From Terriglobus roseus (GTDB lineage Bacteria; Acidobacteriota; Terriglobia; Terriglobales; Acidobacteriaceae), in NCBI RefSeq assembly GCF_900105625.1, contig NZ_FNSD01000001.1:4526001-4590000 (forward strand): DNA of 64,000 bases. Direction: 5' to 3'. Position 1 is the stretch's first letter; every line of letters begins with the position of its first letter. Under the pieces are notes generated by a model, which searched no databases, had not been told where the DNA came from, and worked only from the letters and a program-made list of their open reading frames with translations. The position numbers and the translations under genes are program-made. This document shows positions 26,476 through 33,471 of this stretch, one piece after another.

Positions 26476-27270
26476 TCAGCGCGAGAAGATCCGCTTCCAC
26501 AGGCTGGGCTTTTCTTCCGGCTCGTCTGGCTCGGAAAGTTGGAGGGGTTCCGGCAGTGGCTTGCCTTCGAAGACCATCATGGGATTCGTGACGCAGAGGC
26601 GTGTCGCCATTTCCTCGCCAAGGCGCTCAGACACCAGGCGGCGTGCGGCGCTCATGGTGGGCGTGCGTCGCTCCAGATCGTGTGCGTCCGTGGCGAGGAA
26701 GTGCACCGAGTTCTTCTTGAGCAGGGACCACGCGAGCGCCTCCGCCGTAGGGCCGAAGTCGCCCACCACGGATCCGGCCGTCACCTGCAGCAGAAGCCCG
26801 TTCGACACCCACTCCTGCAGCTTTCCGGGCGTACGCTGCAGGGTCACATTGCGTTCCGGATGCGTCAGAATGGGCGTCATGCCTTCGACGCGGAGGTTGT
26901 AAAGGATCTCATCGATGCGGTTCGAAATGCCGATGTCCGGCAGTTCGATGAGGAGGTATTCCTTCTCGTTGATGGTGTACCGGCGGTTGTGGAGGCGGGC
27001 GTCCTCGGTGTTCTCAAAGTTAAGGTGAAAATCGCAGCCCAGGCCCAGTGTCATCGCCGCTGCAACATTGGGCGGCAGCGTCTCGCGAATCTGCTGCAAC
27101 AATCGCTCATTTCGAGCGCGGTCGTAGGGATAGCGGTCGTTTGCGTGCGGAGTGGCCACGACGTGGGTAAAACCGTCGTCCATGGCCATCTGCACCATCG
27201 CAACCGATTGCTCGAGAGACTTCGAACCGTCGTCGATGCCGAACAACAGGTGCTGATGGATGTCGACCAT
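26476..27270 (-). CDS. CpsB/CapC (YwqE)-type PHP tyrosine phosphatase
   Basis: 264 residues from the ATG giving MVDIHQHLLFGIDDG; the longer frame to 27339 overlaps the purQ end. PHP-domain metal ligands are visible in order: DIHQH at the N terminus, TPHAND near residue 42, a Glu-rich middle (KEYLLIELPDIG), ILTHPERN and FLATDAHD. Enzymes of this type dephosphorylate BY-kinases and regulate capsule or exopolysaccharide assembly. No BY-kinase gene is next to it, but the window carries a polyprenyl sugar transferase and an exopolysaccharide locus it could serve. The C-terminal tail is acidic then basic (EPDEPEEKPSLWKRIFSR). The 295 bases between it and feoA contain no gene. Confidence 0.88.
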   Translation of the reverse strand: MVDIHQHLLFGIDDGSKSLEQSVAMVQMAMDDGFTHVVATPHANDRYPYDRARNERLLQQIRETLPPNVAAAMTLGLGCDFHLNFENTEDARLHNRRYTINEKEYLLIELPDIGISNRIDEILYNLRVEGMTPILTHPERNVTLQRTPGKLQEWVSNGLLLQVTAGSVVGDFGPTAEALAWSLLKKNSVHFLATDAHDLERRTPTMSAARRLVSERLGEEMATRLCVTNPMMVFEGKPLPEPLQLSEPDEPEEKPSLWKRIFSR

Positions 27271-27289
27271 GCTGGTTTTCTCTAAGCTG

Positions 27290-27985
27290 CTAAGCCGTTT
27301 GCAGGCTGGCAATGAGCCCCTGAAATAGTTTGAGACCATCGGCTGATCCCAGCAGAGCCTCGCTGGAACGGTCGGGATGCGGCATCATACCGAGCACGTT
27401 ACGGCCTTCACTCAGGATGCCGGCGATGTTCTCCAGCGATCCGTTGGGGTTCGCTTCCGGCGTGACCTCTCCCGTGGGCGTGCTGTAGCGGAAGGCGATA
27501 CGGTCAGCCTTCTTTATCGCAGCAAGCGTTGCATCGTCGCAGAAGTAGTTGCCTTCCATGTGACCGATCGGCATCTGCACGACTTCGCCACGCGACAGCA
27601 GATGGGTGAACGGGGAGTCGCTCGTCTCCGTGCGAAGGTGAACCTGCTTGCAGATGTAACGCAGACCAGCATTGCGCATCAGCGCACCGGGCAACAGGCC
27701 GCTCTCACACAGGATCTGGAAGCCGTTGCAGATACCCATGACCGGGCCACCAGCGGCGGCAAATTTTTTGACCGATCCCATGATGGGCGCGAAGCGCGCA
27801 AGGGCGCCCGTCCGCAGGTAATCGCCATACGCAAAACCGCCGGGCACCAGGATAGCGTCGCAGCCCTGCAGGTCTTCCGACGCGTGCCAGAGGAACGTGA
27901 CGGGCTGGTGCGCCACAGCGTCGATGACGTTGTAGGTATCGTGGTCGCAGTTGGATCCGGGGAAGACAAGCACACCGATCTTCAT
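27290..27985 (-). CDS. purQ: Phosphoribosylformylglycinamidine synthase, glutaminase subunit
   Basis: 231 residues beginning [20 protein letters not shown], the standard PurQ start; the longer frame to 28219 is spurious. Class I glutamine amidotransferase landmarks are [13 protein letters not shown], the nucleophile in [14 protein letters not shown] (Cys about residue 89) and the His of [10 protein letters not shown]. It supplies ammonia to PurL/PurS in purine synthesis. The purL and purS genes are not in the window. Its stop is 19 bases upstream of the phosphatase ATG, so the two may be co-transcribed. Confidence 0.95.
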   Translation of the reverse strand: MKIGVLVFPGSNCDHDTYNVIDAVAHQPVTFLWHASEDLQGCDAILVPGGFAYGDYLRTGALARFAPIMGSVKKFAAAGGPVMGICNGFQILCESGLLPGALMRNAGLRYICKQVHLRTETSDSPFTHLLSRGEVVQMPIGHMEGNYFCDDATLAAIKKADRIAFRYSTPTGEVTPEANPNGSLENIAGILSEGRNVLGMMPHPDRSSEALLGSADGLKLFQGLIASLQTA

Positions 27986-28043
27986 GGCTTCAAGGGTACA
28001 GGATGACAGCGCGTGTCTGTTAGGCCGGGTTACACTCGTGCGC

Positions 28044-29252
28044 ATGATTCCGTCGCTTCGTCTGGACTTCAACGCGCGCTTCACCGACGAGAAGTACCGA
28101 AAGCTGCGCGCCGAGCTCGATCGCAGTACCCGCAGCGCCATCGACCTGCGAGTCTCGGAGACACCGGTCTTCCTGCCTGAAGCGATGGTGGCGGAGATGG
28201 TCAAGGCCGGCGCGGACATGACGCATCAGCTAGTAGGCAACACCGAATATCTGCGCATGGCGGAAGAGACGATCCCGCCGGCCTTCCGCGTTGCGCACAC
28301 AGATGCACACCCAAACTTCATGACGGCGGATTTCGGTCTCGTGCGTGAGGCAGACGGCTCGCTGACCCCTCGGCTGGTCGAGTTGCAGGCCTTTCCGTCG
28401 GTCTACGGCTACCAGGCGGTCCTCGGCGAATGCTACAGGCATGCATTCGATCTGGACCCCAGTTTGAATCGATTCATTGGCGTCGATGAGGAGCAGTACT
28501 GGGAGGCAATGCGACACGTTGTCGTCGGAAATCACGCACCGGAAAACGTCATTCTGATGGAGGTCACGCCGGGCGAGCAGAAGACGCTGCCGGACTTCCG
28601 GGTCCACGAAGACCGGCTTGCCATCCGAACCGTCGACATCACCCACGTTCGACAGCGCGGTCCAAAGCTCTTCTATGACCGTGACGGCGTCGAGACGCCG
28701 ATCGAGCGAATTTACAACCGCGCCATCGTGGACGAGATGCTCCGCAAAAACATTAAGCCAGGCTTTGACCTGACAGCAGACCCGGACGTCGGATGGGCCG
28801 GCCATCCCAACTGGTACTTCATGATCAGCAAGTTCTCGATCCCGTTCCTGGAGCATCCCTCAGTACCTCCGTCGGTCTTTCTGGACGAGTGGATGCGCGG
28901 CAAGCATCGGGACCGCCTCCCGTCCGACCGCGGGGAATGGATTCTGAAGCCGCTCTTCTCCTTCGCGGGTAAGGGGATTGAGTTTGCTCCCAGCGAGGAA
29001 TTGCTGCAGTCCATCCCGGCGGAGCAGCGGCGAGACTACCTGCTGCAGCAGCGGATGCACTTCGCTTCGACGGTGGAGACGCCCTTCGGTCCAACGCAGG
29101 CCGAGATCCGCATCCTGTACATTTGGCCGGACGACGGGGATCTACGGGCGATTAACACGCTGGTACGCCTGGGCCGGGGCAAGATGATGGGCGTCGACCA
29201 CAATCGCAATCAGTTATGGGTTGGAGGCTCCGCAGGATTTATCCAGACTTGA
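28044..29252 (+). CDS. Conserved protein of unknown function, ATP-grasp-like
   Basis: 402 residues from the ATG giving [18 protein letters not shown]; the frame upstream to 27951 enters the purQ start. No signal peptide or membrane helix. Features: [10 protein letters not shown]-like N-terminal region, [49 protein letters not shown] and [11 protein letters not shown]. The Lys-containing strand followed by a Gly-rich turn ([13 protein letters not shown]) and the later acidic EIRI strand are as in ATP-grasp ligases of the glutathionylspermidine-synthetase kind, so ATP-dependent ligation is possible. I do not recognise a named family. Divergent from purQ with 58 bp between the starts. Confidence 0.7.
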   Translation: MIPSLRLDFNARFTDEKYRKLRAELDRSTRSAIDLRVSETPVFLPEAMVAEMVKAGADMTHQLVGNTEYLRMAEETIPPAFRVAHTDAHPNFMTADFGLVREADGSLTPRLVELQAFPSVYGYQAVLGECYRHAFDLDPSLNRFIGVDEEQYWEAMRHVVVGNHAPENVILMEVTPGEQKTLPDFRVHEDRLAIRTVDITHVRQRGPKLFYDRDGVETPIERIYNRAIVDEMLRKNIKPGFDLTADPDVGWAGHPNWYFMISKFSIPFLEHPSVPPSVFLDEWMRGKHRDRLPSDRGEWILKPLFSFAGKGIEFAPSEELLQSIPAEQRRDYLLQQRMHFASTVETPFGPTQAEIRILYIWPDDGDLRAINTLVRLGRGKMMGVDHNRNQLWVGGSAGFIQT

Positions 29253-29346
29253 CGATTCCGAACTTTCGACGTAGTGACCTGCGACTTTTGGGGTACACTT
29301 CTTTTTAGATGTGACTAGAGTAACCACTCCTTAGGTTTAACCATTG

Positions 29347-29709
29347 ATGTTCTCCATGCCACCTGTCTCCATCCCGCCAAAGCCTCTCTCCGACGCAACC
29401 AACCCCATGCGGAACGCGGTGCGCTTCCCTCTGCGACTGAACGTGCATATCGACACGGACAACGGACCAGTGGAAGCAGTTACTGAAGATATCTCCGCCT
29501 CGGGTGTTCAGTTCGTCATGCCTTGGGCTCCGCCCATCAACAGTCGCCTGGCCTGGACTCTCGTCTTGCCTGGCGAAATCATGGGCTCGCCGGACGATGT
29601 GACGGTGAGCTGCGTGGGCCGCGTGGTCTGGCATCGACCGGGCATCGTGGGGAAACAAGTGGGGGTGGTGATTGATGGATATCGCATCGGAGAACTCGCG
29701 CGTGGATGA
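29347..29709 (+). CDS. PilZ-domain protein (possible c-di-GMP receptor)
   Basis: 120 residues. The second half of the PilZ signature, EDISASGVQF (D/NxSxxG), and the basic first part RNAVRFPLRLNV (RxxxR) are both present, followed by a beta-barrel (WTLVLPGEI, VTVSCVGRVVWHRPG, VGVVIDGYRI). The RxxxR arginines (Arg22 and Arg26) would bind cyclic di-GMP. The start is the ATG at 29347, with a TTG one codon before it. Its end overlaps the response-regulator gene by 35 bases, which ties the two together in expression. A TTGACG (29249-29254) and TAGTGA (29272-29277) with 17-bp spacing upstream may be its promoter. Confidence 0.85.
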   Translation: MFSMPPVSIPPKPLSDATNPMRNAVRFPLRLNVHIDTDNGPVEAVTEDISASGVQFVMPWAPPINSRLAWTLVLPGEIMGSPDDVTVSCVGRVVWHRPGIVGKQVGVVIDGYRIGELARG

Positions 29710-30430
29710 GCGGTCGCTGAACGAGATGCAGGAAGATGATGTGCCAGAGAACGGCATTCGCGTCATCCTTGCGGACTCGCAAGCGATCTACCGTGTGGGC
29801 ATGCGCAAGATCCTGGCACTGGAAGATGACATTCGTGTTGTCGCGCAGGCCGAGACCTTGCTTAACCTTTACGCCGCGTTGCAGCGCTTCCCGGCCGACG
29901 TTGTCGTGCTTGAGGGCCACCTGATCACGGGCACAGTGGACGCCATCGCAGAACTTGTACGACGCGCGCCCAATTCCAAGATCATCGTGCAGGTTATTGA
30001 GAATGATGAGGCCGTCACCGTAGAGCTTTACCGGCGCGGCGTACGCGGTGTGGTGCCTCGTTCTATCTCACCGGATCTGCTGGTGAAGTGCGTGCGCAAG
30101 ATCGCGGCAGGTGAGACATGGATCGACAATCGCTCCATCAATTGGGTCATTGAGGCGTATCGCTCGCAGGCCAGTGCATTGGTCAGCCCGCGTCCGCGTC
30201 CGCGCCTATCGCCCAAGGAAGTGGCGATCATCACCTGCATCACGCGTGGCATGCGCAACAAGGAAATTGCCTATCATGTCGGTACGACGGAGCAGGTGAT
30301 CAAGAACTACCTTCGGAAGATCTATGACAAGCTGGGCGTGAGCGACCGCCTCGAACTTGCCCTTTACTGCATGCACCACCAGTTGCTGAAGCATTATCCG
30401 CAGGAAGCCGTCACGGAACTGGTCCAGTAA
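29675..30430 (+). CDS. LuxR/NarL-type regulator with degenerate receiver
   Basis: 251 residues. Residues about 28-145 follow the receiver fold (IRVILADSQAIYRVGMRKIL, RFPADVVVLEGHL, GVRGVVPRSISPDLLVKCVR). The phospho-acceptor position is Glu80 instead of Asp, only one acidic residue (Asp34) remains of the usual pair, and the conserved Lys is Arg129. The C-terminal helix-turn-helix is intact: LSPKEVAIITCITRGMRNKEIAYHVGTTEQVIKNYLRKIYDKLGV. Classical phosphorylation is therefore unlikely; Glu may mimic the phosphorylated state. The start at 29675 lies inside the PilZ gene; an ATG at 29726 is an alternative. Partner kinase: none nearby. Confidence 0.9.
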   Translation: MDIASENSRVDERSLNEMQEDDVPENGIRVILADSQAIYRVGMRKILALEDDIRVVAQAETLLNLYAALQRFPADVVVLEGHLITGTVDAIAELVRRAPNSKIIVQVIENDEAVTVELYRRGVRGVVPRSISPDLLVKCVRKIAAGETWIDNRSINWVIEAYRSQASALVSPRPRPRLSPKEVAIITCITRGMRNKEIAYHVGTTEQVIKNYLRKIYDKLGVSDRLELALYCMHHQLLKHYPQEAVTELVQ

Positions 30431-30448
30431 TGTCTCGACTACTGCAAA

Positions 30449-30473
30449 AAGGCCCCGCATCTTGCGGGGCCTT
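30449..30473. terminator. Bidirectional Rho-independent terminator
   Basis: An 11-bp perfect stem AAGGCCCCGCA / TGCGGGGCCTT with a three-base loop, between the convergent regulator and yceI genes. On the minus strand it runs into TTTTTGC, making a classical terminator for yceI; on the plus strand the T tract is short. Confidence 0.88.
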
Positions 30474-30496
30474 CCTATTGCAGGGAATCTTGCGCC

Positions 30497-31081
30497 CTAC
30501 TTGTTGATCTCGATATCGATGGTGAACTTCACCTCATCGCCGAGTACGGGCGGTACAAACTTGGGGTCCTGACCGAAGTTAAAGTTCTTACGGCTAAGCA
30601 CGCCAGTAGCCGAGAAGCCGCTGAGAATCTTGCCATTCTGGCCGGGCTGCGGAGCTGCGGGCCCCTCTACGTCCAGTGTCACCGGCTTGGTCTGGCCGCC
30701 CAGCGTCAGATCGCCCACAATCTGCAGTTTGCCGTCACCGGCGCGCTTCACCTGCGTGGAACGGAAGGTCAGCGTCGGGTACTTTGCGACGTCGAAGAAG
30801 GTTTCAGACTTCAAGTGACCATCGCGCTTGGGCTCGCCGGTGTCCACGGTGTCCGTCTTCATTGTGGCTTCCACGTGCGACTTGGACGGATCCTTCTCAT
30901 CCCAAACCACCGTGCCGGTTGCGCCGCCAAGCTTCCCGTGGACATTGCTCACGCCGAGGTGCCGGATGGTGAACTCTGCGCCGGAGTGAACCGGATCAAT
31001 CGTCCATGTGGATGTCTGCGAAAACGCCGGCATGGCCACTGCAAGCGCGGCTACAGCAAATGCACTCATGAAGTTTTTCAT
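30497..31081 (-). CDS. Periplasmic YceI-family protein
   Basis: 194 residues. Signal peptide MKNFMSAFAVAALAVAMPAFS, then the YceI lipocalin-like barrel: WTIDPVHSGAEFTIRHLGVSNVHGKLGG, SHVEATMKTDTVDTGEPKRDGHLKSETFFDVAKYPTLTFRST, VTLDVEGPA and FGQDPKFVPPVLGDEVKFTIDIEI, all in the normal order. Members bind polyisoprenoids or similar amphiphiles in the periplasm; exact role varies. Divergent from the MFS transporter across a perfect dyad, and closed by a strong terminator. Confidence 0.94.
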   Translation of the reverse strand: MKNFMSAFAVAALAVAMPAFSQTSTWTIDPVHSGAEFTIRHLGVSNVHGKLGGATGTVVWDEKDPSKSHVEATMKTDTVDTGEPKRDGHLKSETFFDVAKYPTLTFRSTQVKRAGDGKLQIVGDLTLGGQTKPVTLDVEGPAAPQPGQNGKILSGFSATGVLSRKNFNFGQDPKFVPPVLGDEVKFTIDIEINK

Positions 31082-31178
31082 TACTTCTCCCTTGGATCAA
31101 ACTCTTCCTGCCACTCTATCGACGCACAGGCCGTCGAGTGGTTATAGCGATTCAGATGTCGATACAAAATACTTCGAT

Positions 31179-31195
31179 GCAGAAATAATTTCTGC
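31179..31195. promoter_or_regulatory. Perfect 17-bp dyad, putative operator
   Basis: GCAGAAAT-A-ATTTCTGC is a perfect 8+1+8 inverted repeat, flanked by CGAT and ATCG that extend the symmetry with a small offset. It lies in the 182-bp gap between yceI and the MFS gene, about 98 bases before the yceI start and 69 before the MFS start, where a shared repressor or activator would bind. Confidence 0.5.
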
Positions 31196-31263
31196 GGATC
31201 GGTTGATAGGAAGATTTGTCTCGCGTCCATGGCCCATGAGCCATTAGGATCGGACGAACCCCT

Positions 31264-32538
31264 ATGGCAACTGGCATTGTGCAGCAATGGAAGACGCTCA
31301 CGTCTCCTCAGAGAAACGCGTTCATCGCATGTTTTCTAGGATGGTCGCTCGACGCGTTCGACTTCTTCGTCCTCACCTACTGCATCAGTGCGATCGCCAC
31401 CGACTTCCACGTCGGCGTGAAGGACGTGACGGAAGCGTTGTTTTGGACCCTGGTGATGCGACCGGTCGGCGCGCTCCTTTTTGGTGCGCTTGCTGAGAAG
31501 ATCGGGAGACGGCCGACGCTGATGATCAACATCATCAGCTTCTGCGTCTTTGAAGTGGCAAGCGGCTTTGCACCTACACTGCACTCGCTGTTGATCTGCC
31601 GCGCATTGTTCGGCATTGCCATGGGTGGAGAATGGGGCGTTGGCGCGGCTCTGGCCTTTGAGACGTTGCCCGAAGAGAATCGAGGGTTCTTCAGCGGCCT
31701 GCTGCAGGAAGGCTATGTCATCGGCAACCTGCTGGCGGCCTCCGTGTACGGTCTGTTGTTCTCGCATCTGCCCCTCGCAGGCTCCGGCATGATGACGAAC
31801 TGGCGTCTGATGTTCTTCATCGGTGCAGCGCCAGCGATCCTCGTTTTCTATATCCGCAGCAAGGTGGACGAATCGCCGGCGTATCTCGCTGGAAGGGCGA
31901 AGGCAGTCAAGCCTACGCTGAATCTCAGCGATGTCATGCGATACCTGCCGAACTTCATCTTCCTTGTATTGTTGATGACTGCGTTCACGTCCTTCAGCCA
32001 TGGCACGCAGGATCTGTATCCGACGTTCCTGCAGAAGAACAAGGGATTTTCTTCCGGCACGACGGGTTGGGTGAGCGACGTCGGCCACATCGGTGCACTG
32101 CTCGGCGGCATCACCTTCGGCACGCTATCGGAACGTTGGGGCCGCAGGCGCTGCATTGTGATTGCGGCGTTGATGGCGATCCCCATGATCTATTTCTGGG
32201 CCTTCACCGCAGTCCCACTCATGGTTGCTGCAGGTGGCTTCCTGATGCAGTTCATGGTCCAGGGCGCATGGGGCATCATCCCCGCCCATCTCAACGAACT
32301 TTCTCCGGCGGCCGTACGTGCAACGTTCCCCGGTCTGGCTTATCAGCTTGGAAACCTGCTGTCGTCCCGCAATGGACCACTGCAGGCCTCAATGGCCGCG
32401 AAGTACTTCAAGGGCCAACTCGGTCCAGTGCTCGCAATCACCGTGGCCGTCGTGGCAATCGCGGTAAGCCTGCTGGCGGGCTTCGGTCGAGAGGCCAGGG
32501 GGCAGAGTATGCTCACGACGGACGACGTGGCGATCTAA
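31264..32538 (+). CDS. MFS transporter, SHS/sialate-lactate type
   Basis: 424 residues, 12 predicted membrane helices. The N-terminal helix FIACFLGWSLDAFDFFVLTYCI contains the D-x-x-D/F motif of the SHS (sialate/lactate:H+) group, and the loop GALAEKIGRRPTLM is the MFS signature between helices 2 and 3; a second copy is GTLSERWGRRRC between helices 8 and 9. RALFGIAMGGEWGVGAALAFETLPEENRG is characteristic of carboxylate carriers such as NanT/JEN. It probably imports a monocarboxylate or an acid sugar with protons; the substrate is not determined. Divergent from yceI. Confidence 0.88.
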   Translation: MATGIVQQWKTLTSPQRNAFIACFLGWSLDAFDFFVLTYCISAIATDFHVGVKDVTEALFWTLVMRPVGALLFGALAEKIGRRPTLMINIISFCVFEVASGFAPTLHSLLICRALFGIAMGGEWGVGAALAFETLPEENRGFFSGLLQEGYVIGNLLAASVYGLLFSHLPLAGSGMMTNWRLMFFIGAAPAILVFYIRSKVDESPAYLAGRAKAVKPTLNLSDVMRYLPNFIFLVLLMTAFTSFSHGTQDLYPTFLQKNKGFSSGTTGWVSDVGHIGALLGGITFGTLSERWGRRRCIVIAALMAIPMIYFWAFTAVPLMVAAGGFLMQFMVQGAWGIIPAHLNELSPAAVRATFPGLAYQLGNLLSSRNGPLQASMAAKYFKGQLGPVLAITVAVVAIAVSLLAGFGREARGQSMLTTDDVAI

Positions 32539-32581
32539 AGGATGGGCGACGGAAAGGCGCTTACGGCCGAGGTTAGTGGGC

Positions 32582-32654
32582 GTGAGCAGTCCTGGAAATC
32601 TTGACTGGGTCGGACCACCGTGAGCAGTCTGGAAATCTTGACTGGTCGGACCAC
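32582..32654. repeat. Two-copy tandem direct repeat, 38-bp period
   Basis: Copies at 32582-32618 (37 bp) and 32620-32654 (35 bp) share GTGAGCAGT, CTGGAAATCTTGACTGG and TCGGACCAC; they differ only by two single-base indels. The position is between the MFS stop and phoU. Confidence 0.85.
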
Positions 32655-32701
32655 TTGGATAGGCCGATCGTCATTTTGGCCTGATTTCATGCGCTCGTTG
32701 G

Positions 32702-32733
32702 CCTTCTAGGACATTTTCCGCGAAAATAGAAGG
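32702..32733 (+). promoter_or_regulatory. 5'-leader hairpin covering the phoU ribosome-binding site
   Basis: CCTTCTA pairs with TAGAAGG and TTTTC with GAAAA around a CGC loop, with a five-base bulge (GGACA) on the left arm. The AGAAGG in the right arm is the only good Shine-Dalgarno sequence for the phoU ATG, ten bases downstream, so the fold would hide it. Confidence 0.45.
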
Positions 32734-32743
32734 ACAGGCCCCT

Positions 32744-33433
32744 ATGCCACGAATTCATTTCCAGCAACAGCTCGCTACGCTTAAGGACAAGCTCCTTGCG
32801 ATGGCGGCACTTTCGCAGCAGGCTCTCGAACTCTCGGTCGAGGCGTATCTGCAGCGCGATACGGGTCTGTGTGATCACGTACAGGACATTGAGGCAGCGA
32901 TCAACGCCGCAGAACGTGCCGTGGGCGAGATGGCCTACGAGCTCCTGGCGAAGGAGCAGCCCATGGCGATGGACCTCCGCTTCATCATGGCGGTCATTAA
33001 GATCAATGGCGATCTGGAGCGCGTCGGTGATCAGGCAGTAGCGATCGTCAAGCGTTGCGGTGAATTGCAGAAGTTCGATCCCAACGCTGGTCCTGAGAAT
33101 CTGCCCGGAGACATCGCGCAGATGGGCGTCATTGCCGTCAAGATGATTCGCCGCGCAATTCGTTCGCTGCTGGAAGGCGATCCCGTACTTGCCGAGAAGG
33201 TTCTCGATATGGACGACGAGATCGATCGTCTGAACCACGAGACACAGGCCGCGCTGCGCGATGAGATGATGCGTCGCCCTGAAGTCACTGAGAACGCTCT
33301 GAACTCCATCATCGTTGCGCGCAACCTCGAGCGCAGCGCCGACCACGCCACCAACATCGCGGAAGATGTCATCTTCTGGGTGCGCGGTTCGGATGTACGT
33401 CACAAGGCCGCCACGGCGACCGTCCTACAGTAA
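32744..33433 (+). CDS. phoU: Phosphate signalling protein PhoU
   Basis: 229 residues, all-helical, two PhoU repeats. First repeat: LKDKLLAMAALSQQALELSVEAYL to ELLAKEQPMAMDLRFIMAVIKINGDLERVGDQAVAI. Second: GDIAQMGVIAVKMIRRAIRSLLEGD to NALNSIIVARNLERSADHATNIAEDVIFW. The E/D-x-x-x-D metal-binding clusters (DLERVGDQA, LERSADHA) are intact. It links the Pst phosphate transporter to PhoR and restrains the phosphate response. No pst or phoBR genes are in the window, and the gene here stands 38 bases before the sulfite/nitrite reductase gene. Confidence 0.95.
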   Translation: MPRIHFQQQLATLKDKLLAMAALSQQALELSVEAYLQRDTGLCDHVQDIEAAINAAERAVGEMAYELLAKEQPMAMDLRFIMAVIKINGDLERVGDQAVAIVKRCGELQKFDPNAGPENLPGDIAQMGVIAVKMIRRAIRSLLEGDPVLAEKVLDMDDEIDRLNHETQAALRDEMMRRPEVTENALNSIIVARNLERSADHATNIAEDVIFWVRGSDVRHKAATATVLQ

Positions 33434-33471
33434 CGAACCATTCAGCCGGGAAGGCATTGGAAGCGAAGAGT

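Noticed and set aside
26240-26500. 86-codon minus-strand frame between the phosphatase and feoA
   Set aside because: Overlaps the phosphatase end, Ser/Pro-rich without pattern, no ribosome-binding site.
24439-27285. 948-codon plus-strand frame opposite feoB, feoA and the phosphatase
   Set aside because: The complementary strand carries three well-supported genes in normal operon layout; the antisense protein is low-complexity Arg/Gln/His rich.
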